A stretch of DNA of 64,000 nt from Olsenella profusa DSM 13989 (GCF_030811115.1 NZ_JAUSQK010000001.1:2046001-2110000); one strand, 5' to 3'. Positions 51,998 through 60,965 are shown, counted from the first letter of the stretch. Notes: generated by a model from the letters alone, not told the origin. Numbers and translations are program-made.

Positions 51998-53673
51998 TGC
52001 CGCTTTAGGGCCGGTACCGCTTTTCCGTACCTTGCTGCTAGGCTGCGAGGCCCAAGCTCTGCCTGTATTGTAGGGGGCTCATCGAGCCCAGCGAGCGCTT
52101 GATCCTCGTCTTGTTGTAACGCTCTATATAGGCGTCTATCCTCTCCTTGAGCTCATCCAACGTGACGCCCGCCCAGTCCCTGCCATAGAGCATCTCGACC
52201 TTCATGGTGCCGAAAAAGCCCTCCATGCGGGAGTTGTCAGGGCTGCACCCCTTGCGCGACATGGAGCGCATGATGCCGGCCTTCTCGCAGATGGAGATCC
52301 ACTCGGGCCAGCGGTAGTGGCAGCCGCAGTCCGAATGGATCACGAGATGGCGGCGCTCCTCGTCTGTCGTAGTGGCCAAAGCCGCCTTGAGCATGGAGTT
52401 GGCCATCTCGGCGTTGGGCGAGGTCGAGGTCGTCCAGCTTACGATGGCGCCGTCGAAGCAGTCCAAAACCGGGCTCAGATAGAGCTTGCCGGCCGGTATC
52501 GAGAGCTGCGTGACGTCGGTGAGCCATAGGAAGTTGGGAAGTCCGGCTTCGAAGTCCTGGCAGACCTTGTTGCCGGGGTGTTCCGAGACCTCGCCCTTGT
52601 AGGAGCTGTAGGCCTTCCCGGGCTTTGCCTTGCCGTGCGCCTCGAGCTTCTCCTCAGCCATTATTCGCCCTATCCTGCGCTCGCCGATGACATGTCCTCG
52701 TGCCTCGAGCTCGTCGTGGATGCGGCGCCTTCCGTAGGCGCCGTCGTTGGCGTTGAAGACGGCGCAGACCAGCTCCCGCGCCCCGGCGTCCCTGTCCCCG
52801 GCGGCGATGGCCGAGAGTTGGTACTGGTGGCTCGATCGGGCCATGTCGAGCGCCGAGAGAAGCTCGCACAGCCTCCATTTGGGGCGCAGCGACTCAATCA
52901 GCAGAGTCTTCTCCCTGTTCGTGAGCTCGTTTGCCGGGTCGGCGCCCGTCCCTTTTCCCAGGATCTCGAGGGCGCCCTCCAGGATGTCGCGCTTGAGCTC
53001 GAGTTGGCGCAGCTCTTTCTCGAGTTCGGCCTTCCTGGCCTCGAGGGCATCTATTTCTGTCTGCGTGACGGGAGCCGCTCTGGCGGCTCCGGCGTCGGAC
53101 GCGCCATTTGAGACGGCGTTGCTTGTGTCGGGCATCGGGGGCTCCTTCTCAGGCAATAGCTCTCGCTTCCACTTGTAGAGGGTACAACGCGTGGAGCCGA
53201 CCTCGTCGGCGATCTGTTGCGCGCTTCCGGCTCGTCTGACAAGCGCTGTCACGGCTTTCTGCTTCTCTTCGAGAGTGAACGTCCTGGGCTCGGCTGTCCG
53301 CCTCTCGCCAGGTGCCAGCTCGTCTATCCACTCTCTGAGCTTTTGCGTACTTCCGGGGTATCCCAGCTCGCGTCTCGTATAGGCGTTGCAGCGGCCGTGC
53401 TCCAGATAGTGGTTGACGGCGGCCCGCCTTTGCCCTTCTGAGTAGCGTTCTAGGTTGCGCCCCCTGAGCGCGCCTCCGTTGTCCTGCCATTCCCGATACC
53501 ATCCTACAAGCTGTGCCCGGCTTGGATATCCCAACTCGCGTATCGTAGCCGTGGCTTTAAAACCATACTTGATATAGAGCTCGACCGCTCTTGTCCTCTG
53601 CTCAAGGGAGTACACGCCATCCTCCAAACATCATCGTTTGGTACGGATTTCCGGTACCGGCCCCTTTTTGACA
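51998..53673 (-). mobile_element. IS3-family insertion sequence
   Basis: About 1676 bp. The ends are TGCCGCTTTAGGGCCGGTACC at the left and, on the minus strand, TGTCAAAAAGGGGCCGGTAC at the right, sharing GGGCCGGTACCG at the same distance from TG. A further TCCGTACC is shared inside. I see no clear direct duplication next to these ends, so the exact borders are tentative. Confidence 0.7.
52038..53627 (-). CDS. IS3-family transposase, single reading frame
   Basis: 529 residues. Three N-terminal helix-turn-helix modules (YSLEQRTRAVELYIKYG; YSEGQRRAAVNHYLEHG; FTLEEKQKAVTALV), a coiled coil (TEIDALEARKAELEKELRQL) and an rve integrase domain with D in LTDVTQ, D in IHSDCGCHY and E in SRMEGFFGTMK. 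Most IS3 elements make OrfAB by frameshifting, but here one continuous frame carries both parts. The catalytic residues are intact, so it may be active. Confidence 0.9.
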   Translation of the reverse strand: MEDGVYSLEQRTRAVELYIKYGFKATATIRELGYPSRAQLVGWYREWQDNGGALRGRNLERYSEGQRRAAVNHYLEHGRCNAYTRRELGYPGSTQKLREWIDELAPGERRTAEPRTFTLEEKQKAVTALVRRAGSAQQIADEVGSTRCTLYKWKRELLPEKEPPMPDTSNAVSNGASDAGAARAAPVTQTEIDALEARKAELEKELRQLELKRDILEGALEILGKGTGADPANELTNREKTLLIESLRPKWRLCELLSALDMARSSHQYQLSAIAAGDRDAGARELVCAVFNANDGAYGRRRIHDELEARGHVIGERRIGRIMAEEKLEAHGKAKPGKAYSSYKGEVSEHPGNKVCQDFEAGLPNFLWLTDVTQLSIPAGKLYLSPVLDCFDGAIVSWTTSTSPNAEMANSMLKAALATTTDEERRHLVIHSDCGCHYRWPEWISICEKAGIMRSMSRKGCSPDNSRMEGFFGTMKVEMLYGRDWAGVTLDELKERIDAYIERYNKTRIKRSLGSMSPLQYRQSLGLAA

Positions 53674-53708
53674 GTTTAATGTTCTGAGACACCACGGGAG
53701 GAGCCCAC

Positions 53709-54215
53709 ATGCGCGTGGCCGTTTTTGTCGATGGGGCAAACTACACCTACATGCAGAGGAATCTTGGGTGGTATGTCGACACCAGGAAGCTCTTGGACTA
53801 CTGTGCGCGCTTTGGGACCATAGATGACGCCTACTACTACACGGGGACGGACGCCTCCTCAGACTCGCAGCAGGGGTATCTGACGGCCCTGACACATATG
53901 GGATATGCGCTGGTAACCAAGCCGGTCAAGGTGATCTATGACTCCGAGACCGACAGCTCGATACGAAAGGCCAACCTCGACGTCGAGATCGTGCTCGACA
54001 TGTTCACCACGATTGACACATATGACATGGCCGTTCTGGTGAGCGGCGACGGCGACTTCAAGAGGGCGCTGGAACTCCTGAGAGCCCGCGGGAAGAAGTT
54101 CAAGGTCATAGCCACAGATGGTCTTGTTGCCCGAGAGATTCGCGGCATCTGCGGCATGCACTACGTCAAGCTCGAGGACATCAGGGACGAGGTCGAGAAG
54201 GTCGAGAGGGGCTAG
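53709..54215 (+). CDS. NYN-domain (LabA/DUF88-like) protein
   Basis: 168 residues. A PIN-like NYN fold: acidic AVFVDGANYTYM, RKANLDVEIVLDMFTTID and VLVSGDGDFKRALELLRARGKKF, then EIRGICGMHYVKLEDI. Members are predicted ribonucleases in RNA processing. The ATG follows GGGAGGAG. It lies next to the IS3 element, on the opposite strand. Confidence 0.88.
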   Translation: MRVAVFVDGANYTYMQRNLGWYVDTRKLLDYCARFGTIDDAYYYTGTDASSDSQQGYLTALTHMGYALVTKPVKVIYDSETDSSIRKANLDVEIVLDMFTTIDTYDMAVLVSGDGDFKRALELLRARGKKFKVIATDGLVAREIRGICGMHYVKLEDIRDEVEKVERG

Positions 54216-54261
54216 CTGCCCCCATGCGAGTATGGGTGGGTTCATGTGGCCTCCCTTTATC

Positions 54262-54445
54262 CCATGGCCCTGTCGGTGACGGTTCCCGGCGGCCTCCATA
54301 CCTGGGCCGCCGCACGCTTCGTCGATGCGGCCAGGTGTTCTGCCTCCGTCGTGTTCCTGAGGAGCGTGACGTCTGGCGGAAACAGGACAACCTCATCGAG
54401 ATCGAGGCCGAGGGCGATGACGAGAGGGGGACGTCGTGGGGATCC
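54262..54445 (+). pseudogene. HPr-like phosphocarrier domain remnant
   Basis: One plus-strand frame reads SVTVPGGLHTWAAARFVDAA and FLRSVTSG, close to the HPr start (V.N..GLHARPAA.FV..A). A second frame reads DNLIEIEAEGDDE, like the HPr end (GD.I.I.AEGDDE). The middle is shortened, the frames are offset, and the active-site His-Ala-Arg reads His-Thr-Trp. The fragment is consistent with a former PTS phosphocarrier next to the PTS operon. Confidence 0.5.
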
Positions 54446-54488
54446 TGGCAGACATCGCTCAGGAGAGGAAGGGCCAGACATGACCGCG

Positions 54489-55334
54489 CTACTTCGAATC
54501 GTCGGTACGGTACGCCTGTAGAGTTGGAATCCCCCTGCGCTGGAGCTTCACAAGCACGTCTGGGTTCTGGGTGTCCGTGATGATGCCGGTGAAGTCATTG
54601 AGCGAGGCAAAGCGATAGAGTCCCTGGCGTCCGAACTTCTCCTCGTCAGCCAGAAGGAACTTGAACGATGCGTTCTGCACGACACGCGACTTCACGGCAC
54701 CGTCATCGAAGCTCTCCGCCAGAACGGCGTTGCGGCCGAGGTCGATTCCGTTGGCGCCTACGAAGGCCTTGGAGAACAGTATGGGCTCGAGCAGGCTGAC
54801 GGTGGCCGACCCCACGAAGCCGGTGAGGTCCTGGTTGAGGAAGCCGCCCGTGGAGAGCGCCGTGATGTTGGGGTGGTTGGCCACCGCGCGCATGACGTCG
54901 ATCATGTTGGTGGTGAGGATGGCGTGCTTGTCGCTCTCGGCGAGGAGCCGTGCGAGCAGGACGTTGGTGCGGGAGACGTCGAGGAAGATCGAGTCGCCGT
55001 CGTTGATCTCCATGAAGGCGCGCTTGGCCACGGCAAGCCGTCCGGCCCCGCTGCCCGCGAGGTCAGGGATGTGTTTGGTGGGGAAGGCGTCCTCAAGGGA
55101 GCGGGGATCTTGCCTTGTCGTATCGCCGTCGCTGCCGTTGGCGGTCACAGAGCCGTCCAGCCGCACCGCCCCCCCGTACACACGTTGGCACTTGCCTGCC
55201 TTTACGAGGGCCTGCAGGTCCTTGCGGATGCTCTCCACGCTCACGTCATAGTGGCTGGCAAGCTCGTCGACGACGACGTGTCCCTCGCGCTCGATGGTGG
55301 CGAGTATCTCCGCGCGTCGCTGCCGTTGGAACAT
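54489..55334 (-). CDS. DeoR/GlpR-family regulator of the PTS operon
   Basis: 281 residues. An N-terminal helix-turn-helix (RAEILATIEREGHVVVDELASHYDVSVESIRKDL) and the DeoR sensor domain (DGDSIFLDVSRTNVLLARLL, ANHPNITALSTGGFLNQ). The latter binds a sugar phosphate. I chose ATG 55334, preceded by GGAGAC; the longer frame covers the promoter region. It is divergent from the PTS genes and is the likely controller of that operon. Confidence 0.9.
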   Translation of the reverse strand: MFQRQRRAEILATIEREGHVVVDELASHYDVSVESIRKDLQALVKAGKCQRVYGGAVRLDGSVTANGSDGDTTRQDPRSLEDAFPTKHIPDLAGSGAGRLAVAKRAFMEINDGDSIFLDVSRTNVLLARLLAESDKHAILTTNMIDVMRAVANHPNITALSTGGFLNQDLTGFVGSATVSLLEPILFSKAFVGANGIDLGRNAVLAESFDDGAVKSRVVQNASFKFLLADEEKFGRQGLYRFASLNDFTGIITDTQNPDVLVKLQRRGIPTLQAYRTDDSK

Positions 55335-55439
55335 GTCTCCTGCGTGCCTCCTGATTGGGTGCTGCTGGGTGATGGGATGATGCCAATCATACCTTTTCCT
55401 CCCGTTTTTGACGCAGGATGGCCTCTGGGTCGCTAAGAC

Positions 55440-55525
55440 AGTAAGCGGAATCTGGATTAAGTGGTAGCAATAAAGCGGTAAATGGTAATAAATCTTGTAA
55501 TCAGTAATAAACAGTAATACTGTGA
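55440..55525. promoter_or_regulatory. AT-rich intergenic region with repeated GTAATAA-like motifs
   Basis: A low-GC stretch between the divergent DeoR gene and the PTS genes. Related motifs TGGTAGCAATAA (55462), TGGTAATAAATC (55483), CAGTAATAAAC (55502) and CAGTAATACT (55512) recur at 10-20 base steps. They are candidate DeoR operators overlapping one or both promoters. Confidence 0.45.
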
Positions 55526-55593
55526 TAGCGCAAGGGGAGTTCGTGTCGTGGCTCCCCGCCCACAGAACTCCCAAGGATGAAGGGAGGATGTCC

Positions 55594-56043
55594 ATGAATG
55601 CCATGGCAGAGGTGCTCAAGCGCGAGAACGTCCAGATCGTCGATGCCTGCCAGGACTGGAAGGACGCCGTGCACGTTGCCGTCCAGCCCCTGGTCGACCA
55701 GGGGTATGTCACGGCCGGCTACATCGATGGGATCATCTCCAACGCCGAGGAGTATGGCCCCTATTTCGTGATCGCACCCGAGCTCGCGCTCCTTCACGCC
55801 CGACCCGAGCAGGGCGTCATCAGGCGTCAGCTTGCGGTCAGCGTGGTGCGCGCCGGCATCGTTTTCAAGGAGGGGGCCCAGCCCGTGCATCTGCTCGTCA
55901 CCCTTGCGGCGACCGACCCGGATGGTCACATCGAGGCGATGAGGACGCTTGCGACCATGTTCTCCGACCCAGCAAGCATCCGGGCCATCATCGACGCCAA
56001 GACGCCCGATGAGATATACGAGCTGTTCACGAGGGACATCTGA
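55594..56043 (+). CDS. PTS EIIA component, ascorbate/fructose-mannitol type
   Basis: 149 residues, a PTS EIIA type 2 domain. The phosphorylated histidine is H69 in ELALLHARPEQGV. The ATG at 55594 lies 6 bases after GGGAGG; an in-frame ATG at 55588 overlaps that site, and the longer frame to 55522 includes the leader. It passes phosphate from HPr to the EIIB protein encoded downstream. First gene of the ulaC-ulaA-ulaB-like operon. Confidence 0.88.
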   Translation: MNAMAEVLKRENVQIVDACQDWKDAVHVAVQPLVDQGYVTAGYIDGIISNAEEYGPYFVIAPELALLHARPEQGVIRRQLAVSVVRAGIVFKEGAQPVHLLVTLAATDPDGHIEAMRTLATMFSDPASIRAIIDAKTPDEIYELFTRDI

Positions 56044-56120
56044 CCCCACGATTCGCTGGTGCAGACCGTTCCGACGACCTGCGTGCCGTCGAGGCACAAG
56101 ACCCAAAGATGGGAGAGCAC

Positions 56121-57584
56121 ATGCCAGTTCTCGAGTTCATCGTCAACATTCTGTCAACCCCGGCGATTCTCGTCGGCCTGCTGGCCCTTGTGGGCCTGGT
56201 GCTGCAGAGGAAGTCCCCCGAGGACGTCATCAAGGGGACACTCAAGACGATCGTCGGCTTCCTCGTCCTGACGGCTGGGTCCAGCTTCCTCCAGTCCGGC
56301 TCGCTGCTGGCCTTTGGCGAGGTCTTCAACTACGCATTCAACATGCAGGGGGTCGTGCCCAACAACGAGGCGGTCGTGTCCGACGCCCTCCAGAACTTCG
56401 GTACCGACTCCGCCATCATCATGGCCCTTGGCATGATGCTCAACATCGTCATCGCTCGCTTCTCGCGTTGGAACTACATCTTCCTGACCGGACATCACAC
56501 CCTCTACATGGCGTGCATGCTCGCGGTCATCCTCGGCGGGGCGGGTCACCTCACCGGCTGGATGCTGTGGGTCGCCGGCGGCTGCCTCCTTGGGTTTGCC
56601 ATGGCCCTCTCTCCGGCCTACTGCCAGGTGACGTTCAGGAAAGTCACCAAGTCCGAGGGCGTGGCGCTCGGTCACTTCGGAGGCGTCGGCTACTGGCTTG
56701 CCGGCCGCGTGGGCTCGCTGTTTGCCAACGACCCCAAGCGCAGAAGCACCGAGGAGATGGGGTTTTCCAAGCGGCTCGTCTTCCTGCGTGACACCACCGT
56801 GTCCATTGGCATCACGATGGTCGTGTTCTTCCTGGTCGTCACTGGCGTCGCGGTCGCCCGCGGCATCCTAGCGGCCGTGCCGGCCGGAACCACCGCCACC
56901 CAGCTCGCCACCGACTACCCTGACTTCCAGTATCTGGGGAACCTCCTCAACATAGGCACCGAGACCAAGACCAACTGGATCGTCTGGGCACTCACTTCCG
57001 GACTGTCCTTTGCAGGCGGGGTCTACATCATCCTCTCCGGCGTGCGCCTGATCATCGGCGAGATCGTCCCCGCGTTCAAGGGGATAGCCGACAAGCTCGT
57101 CCCCGGCGCCAAGCCTGCCTTGGACTGCCCCGTCGCCTTCACCTATGCCCCCAACGCCGTCATCATCGGCTTCATCGTCTCCTTCCTCGGAGGCCTTGTC
57201 GGCCTCTTCGTCCTCGCCGGCATCGATGCCGCGATCGCGCCCGTCGCCCTCATCCTACCCGGCGTCGTACCCCACTTCTTCTGCGGGGCAACGGCCGGCG
57301 TCTTCGGCAACGCGGAGGGCGGCATCAAGGGATGCGTCGCCGGTGCCTTTGCCCACGGCCTGCTCATCACCTTCCTGCCTGCCATCTGCATGCCGGTCTT
57401 CTCCGCACTCGGATATGTCGGCACGACCTTCTCTGACGCCGACTTCTCTTGGATGGGCATCGTCTTTGGAAACGTGGTGAGCGTTGCTCAAGGCGGCTTC
57501 CTGCTCGCCCTCTGTGCCCTCGTCTACCTGGCACCCATCGTCTACAACCTCGCGATCCCCAAGAGGGATGCCGTCGCGGAGTAG
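56121..57584 (+). CDS. PTS EIIC component, UlaA/SgaT (ascorbate) family
   Basis: About 487 residues with around 10-11 transmembrane helices. Signature blocks are VGLVLQRKSPEDVIKGTLKT, FLTGHHTLYMACM, YCQVTFRKVTKSEGVALGHF and FFCGATAGVFGNAEGG. UlaA transports L-ascorbate in E. coli; related proteins take other sugars, so the substrate is only inferred. The ATG at 56121 is favoured because GGGAGAG lies just before it; an in-frame ATG at 56109 starts 12 bases earlier. Confidence 0.9.
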   Translation: MPVLEFIVNILSTPAILVGLLALVGLVLQRKSPEDVIKGTLKTIVGFLVLTAGSSFLQSGSLLAFGEVFNYAFNMQGVVPNNEAVVSDALQNFGTDSAIIMALGMMLNIVIARFSRWNYIFLTGHHTLYMACMLAVILGGAGHLTGWMLWVAGGCLLGFAMALSPAYCQVTFRKVTKSEGVALGHFGGVGYWLAGRVGSLFANDPKRRSTEEMGFSKRLVFLRDTTVSIGITMVVFFLVVTGVAVARGILAAVPAGTTATQLATDYPDFQYLGNLLNIGTETKTNWIVWALTSGLSFAGGVYIILSGVRLIIGEIVPAFKGIADKLVPGAKPALDCPVAFTYAPNAVIIGFIVSFLGGLVGLFVLAGIDAAIAPVALILPGVVPHFFCGATAGVFGNAEGGIKGCVAGAFAHGLLITFLPAICMPVFSALGYVGTTFSDADFSWMGIVFGNVVSVAQGGFLLALCALVYLAPIVYNLAIPKRDAVAE

Positions 57585-57678
57585 CCGAGGTACGGCATGC
57601 TGCTCAAGGTTTGCATACGGGGCCGATGGCCTCAGGTATCGGTCCAACCACCCAATCCATGGCAAGGAGGAACAAACA

Positions 57679-57966
57679 ATGCCAGACATCAACAAGATCA
57701 TGTGTGCGTGCGGATCCGGCCTCGGATCGAGCCTCATCGTCCACATGAACACCGAGGAGGTCCTCAAGGAGCTGGGCGTCAGTGACGTCGAGGTCGTGCA
57801 CTCTACGATCTCCGACATCCATCCCGGTGCGGCCGACCTCTTTGTGGTCGGTGGTGACCTCGGGGACTTCATCGAGGGCGTCGGTGACGACCAGAAGATC
57901 GTACTCAGCAACATCCTCGACAAGGAGGAGCTCAAGACCAAGCTCAAGGAGCGCCTCGACCTCTAG
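57679..57966 (+). CDS. PTS EIIB component, UlaB-like
   Basis: 95 residues. The phospho-cysteine loop MCACGSGLGSS (probably Cys11) is followed by VVHSTISDIHPGAADLFVVGGDL. It receives phosphate from EIIA and delivers it to the sugar bound by EIIC. The ATG at 57679 follows AAGGAGGAA. No metabolic genes of ascorbate catabolism (UlaD/E/F types) are seen in the window. Confidence 0.92.
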   Translation: MPDINKIMCACGSGLGSSLIVHMNTEEVLKELGVSDVEVVHSTISDIHPGAADLFVVGGDLGDFIEGVGDDQKIVLSNILDKEELKTKLKERLDL

Positions 57967-57972
57967 GTCCAT

Positions 57973-58410
57973 TTACTCCTCGAGAATCTCGGGCGGATAG
58001 AGCGAGAGCTCCTTCCGCTGTCGGTAGACCACCCTGCATTCGAGCGTCAGGGGGAGCTCGGCGATGCCGGGGACGCTGACCACGTCGGAGTCGACGAGGG
58101 AGAGGCTGGCCAATGCGACCTCGTCGCCTCGCTTGCTGCCGCAGATGCCGACGACTCTGCGGTCGAGGTCACCCACGGGGGTTGACGTGAACTCGGGACT
58201 TTTGTCGAGAAGGGCGACGGTCGAACGGTGCGTCCTGACATAGGCCACGAAGACGGGCCTGTTCCAGTTGGTGCCGAGCGTGCCCCAACCGATGGTCATG
58301 GAGTTGACCTTGTCGCCTGCTTTGTTGGTGAGAAGGACGCCCTTGGGGATTGCCCTGTCGATCTGGTTGGCGTAGTCGCTCACGTTCTCGATATGCTGCT
58401 TGCGTACCAT
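57973..58410 (-). CDS. flavin reductase family protein, C-terminally short
   Basis: About 145 residues of an FMN-binding split-barrel flavoprotein: IPKGVLLTNKAGDKVNSMTIGWGTLGTNWNRP, FVAYVRTHRSTVALLDKSPEF and LECRVVYRQR. The family normally continues about 25-30 residues to a His-rich G-E-I end; here it stops at PPEILEE, 6 bases from the convergent EIIB gene. This suggests that the 3' end was lost when the PTS operon arrived. The ATG at 58410 has AAAAGG upstream; two longer starts are possible. Confidence 0.82.
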   Translation of the reverse strand: MVRKQHIENVSDYANQIDRAIPKGVLLTNKAGDKVNSMTIGWGTLGTNWNRPVFVAYVRTHRSTVALLDKSPEFTSTPVGDLDRRVVGICGSKRGDEVALASLSLVDSDVVSVPGIAELPLTLECRVVYRQRKELSLYPPEILEE

Positions 58411-58547
58411 GTGTGTGGACCTTTTCGCCATCCGCCGGAACTTTGTCCCCGGATGCGCCCCCATCTTTTGACTTCCAGTTTAGGACTCGGTTATAGATAT
58501 ATGGGTGTGATTGGCCGCGTGCCTCTCGGAGTGGTGATGGCCTGATC

Positions 58548-60296
58548 CTAGCCGATGCCAAGCAGTTCCTTGAAGAAGCTTACGATGTCGTCCCACCAGG
58601 AGCCGCCGTCCGTCTTAGAGGCGTCATCCGGTCCGATGGGCGAAGCCGCCTGGGCGCTGTCGTCTCCCATGGAGAAGTCGGTGTCGGTCCCGTACTGGCC
58701 GTCGAAGTCGGAACGGTCGATCGTCTCGGTCGCGAGGGCGCCTGCGCCCGACGCGTCGTAGCTCGTGGAGTAGCTGCCCCTGACCGTGACGGTGACGTCG
58801 GACGTACCCCGGACGAGGACGTTGCCTGACGCATCGACTATCGTTACGGCATTGCCATCGCCATCGACCACCTTGCCACCCTCGGCCACGGTGAGGTTGG
58901 TGAGCGTCGAGTCGGCCGAGACGACCCATGTGGACGTGCCGTCGACGTCGACGCTGATGGGTGCGTCGCTCGTGCTTGTCGCACTCGCGTTCTCTATGAT
59001 CGTCGCCGCACCGGTCCATATGCTGCCCTCGGTCAGGTATGCGGTGACGGAGCTGATGGTATCAGCGGAGATGGTGCCCCTCAGCGTCTGTCCGATGCCT
59101 GTGAGGGTGACCGTCGCGCCGTTGGAACCGGCCGTTCCCCAGCCGTTGGAATCGTTGCCCTCGGCCTGCAGGAGGTTTGCTGCGCTGGAATCGAAGTCGA
59201 GCGTAGTGTTGGACAGGACGATGCTCGCCGTCGTGTTGGTGAGGTAGAACATCGAACCGGAGCTGATGGCGCTCCTGAGCGTGGAGTTCGCCGCCTGGAA
59301 CGAGGCCGCCTCGCCCGTGGTCGACTCGGCGTCGCCCGAGGTGGACTGATAGATGATGATGCCGTCGGCAATGGGGTCCGAGGCGGTCTTATCGGTGATC
59401 GTAGACTCGAGCGTCGAGTTGTTGATCAGAATGGTGTTGAGCCCCTCCATGCCGGCGATCTGGCTGCCCGTCGCGGTTCCCGTGACGTTATTGACCTCGA
59501 TGTCTCCGGTCGAGTAGAGCAGGGGAGAGCCCGACCCGGCCGTCTGGAGGCTCGAGTCTGTAAGCGAGATGTCACCGCCGCCGCGGTCGGTCGCGACGGA
59601 GGCGCTGTGGTCCCCCTGCGTCGAGATGTCCATCTTGTTGGCGACGATCGTGCCCCCATAGGTGGCGTCCAGCCCGCGGGAGTTTCCGGCGCTGGTGGTG
59701 ATGGCGTCATCGTTCGCGTAGACGGTCGCCCCATCGGTCGCAAAGATGGCATTGGAACCCTCGGAGTTGGCGTTGAGTCTGCTCGAGGATACGTTTATCT
59801 GCGAGCCTGTCCCAACGCCCAGCAGGATGGAGTTCAGCCCATAGAAGTTGCAGCTGTCCCCGTTGGTGTCGTCTCCCGACTTGTCCAGGCTCCCGTTCGT
59901 GATGGCGAGTATGCCGCCGTTCTGTGCGAGCGCCACGTTCTGGCCGGCATCGGTTGCCGAGGAGGACTCGCCCTCAGAGCTGACGGACTCCCCGTCTGCG
60001 GTAAGCACTCCCGAATAGCTGCCGTTGTAGTCGAAGGTCATGGTGTTGGCGCCGCCAGGGCCGCCGGAACCTGCATCGTCACTGGGGGGTGCACCGCCGG
60101 GAGCCGTCCCCCCGTTGGGTGCAGGGCTGCTGGAGGTCGTGCCTTGCGAACTGCTTGACGCAGACGACGACGTGTCGCTCTCGGCTGCGAATGCGCCGGT
60201 TGGTATCAGTGAAAGCACAAGGGCTCCCGTCACGACTGCCATACCAGCACGCCGGACCAAATCGTTGCAGTCCCTGTTGCTGTTTTTTGTTGTCAT
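58548..60296 (-). CDS. secreted repeat-rich beta-helix-like surface protein
   Basis: About 582 residues. A signal peptide (basic start, AGMAVVTGALVLSLIPTG, cleavage after AFA at 37), a Ser-rich linker, then a Ser/Thr/Asn/Gly-rich region with repeated short strands (NGGILAITNGSLDKSG, STLESTITDKTASD, NTTLDFDSSAANLLQAEG). This is typical of right-handed beta-helix adhesins or glycan-binding proteins. There is no LPXTG anchor; the C-terminus is an amphipathic WWDDIVSFFKELLGIG. The ATG at 60296 follows GGGGGGAG; the longer frame is leader. Confidence 0.8.
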   Translation of the reverse strand: MTTKNSNRDCNDLVRRAGMAVVTGALVLSLIPTGAFAAESDTSSSASSSSQGTTSSSPAPNGGTAPGGAPPSDDAGSGGPGGANTMTFDYNGSYSGVLTADGESVSSEGESSSATDAGQNVALAQNGGILAITNGSLDKSGDDTNGDSCNFYGLNSILLGVGTGSQINVSSSRLNANSEGSNAIFATDGATVYANDDAITTSAGNSRGLDATYGGTIVANKMDISTQGDHSASVATDRGGGDISLTDSSLQTAGSGSPLLYSTGDIEVNNVTGTATGSQIAGMEGLNTILINNSTLESTITDKTASDPIADGIIIYQSTSGDAESTTGEAASFQAANSTLRSAISSGSMFYLTNTTASIVLSNTTLDFDSSAANLLQAEGNDSNGWGTAGSNGATVTLTGIGQTLRGTISADTISSVTAYLTEGSIWTGAATIIENASATSTSDAPISVDVDGTSTWVVSADSTLTNLTVAEGGKVVDGDGNAVTIVDASGNVLVRGTSDVTVTVRGSYSTSYDASGAGALATETIDRSDFDGQYGTDTDFSMGDDSAQAASPIGPDDASKTDGGSWWDDIVSFFKELLGIG

Positions 60297-60704
60297 GGCT
60301 CCCCCCTCGCCGTGGTCGACCCTGGAGGCAGGGCGTGGCCGATGAGGGTCTTGTACCGTTGTCCGGGATCGCCTTAGCGGCTTAAGACTCAGGTAACACC
60401 TTCGGGTCACGATGCTGTACGTAAGCTGGAAGGAAGGTGGAAGGGCTAGATGCCCTATCGCTTCATGTCGTGACCCTAGCGTGCCTTGGAGACGACCGTC
60501 TCCGTCGAGGTGTGACGGCAGCATGGAAGCGCCTGCGCGTCCGTCACCCCTCGCTCGTGCGCTGGGCAATCTTGAGGTAAGCCTCACACTTCGTGGCATC
60601 CATCCGGCATGCCTCCTTGCTACCCTTCGATACGAGCCAACCTCATTGACAGTTCTGCTGTTTGAAAAGCGCGATCATCGACACGGCGCTCGTCCCCTGG
60701 CAGG
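60297..60704. other. non-coding region upstream of the secreted protein
   Basis: About 400 bases with no supported gene. It must hold the minus-strand promoter of the secreted protein, but I cannot point to a convincing -10/-35 pair. Short open frames here have neither ribosome sites nor recognisable sequence. Confidence 0.5.
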
Positions 60705-60929
60705 GTGTGGTGGCTTGCGGAACTCGATGGGCTCTCCGAGACCTGCCACCGTTATGACATGAGGCTGTTCGTGGACGGTGCGCGCCTGGCCTACGCGCTC
60801 GCCGCAGATGGGAACGACGTGACGCTCGCCGACCTGAGTCGCCTGCCAGATGGCCGCACGATCGTGCGCGTCGCGACCATCTGGGCGATGACGCCCGAGG
60901 ACGTGGACGCGCTTGTGGCGGCTCTGTGA
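60705..60929 (+). pseudogene. threonine aldolase-like remnant
   Basis: The frame reads HRYDMRLFVDGARLAYALAA and DGNDVTLADLSRL, the PLP-enzyme segment of low-specificity L-threonine aldolase (LDGARL.YAL). It then passes straight to RTIVRVATIWAMTPEDVDAL, which resembles the enzyme's final 25 residues. The N-terminal half and the stretch with the catalytic lysine are missing, so at least two deletions occurred. Confidence 0.6.
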
Positions 60930-60965
60930 GGGATGGAAGGCTCCGTCTCGGCCCTTGGCCTTCTG

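Noticed and set aside
51990-53680. Direct target duplication at the IS3 element
   Set aside because: The bases outside the proposed ends (GCCA and GTTT) do not match, so no duplication is claimed.
54224-54580. A 118-codon plus-strand gene between the NYN and DeoR genes
   Set aside because: The frame covers only the second half of an HPr-like remnant and runs into DeoR antisense; described as a pseudogene instead.
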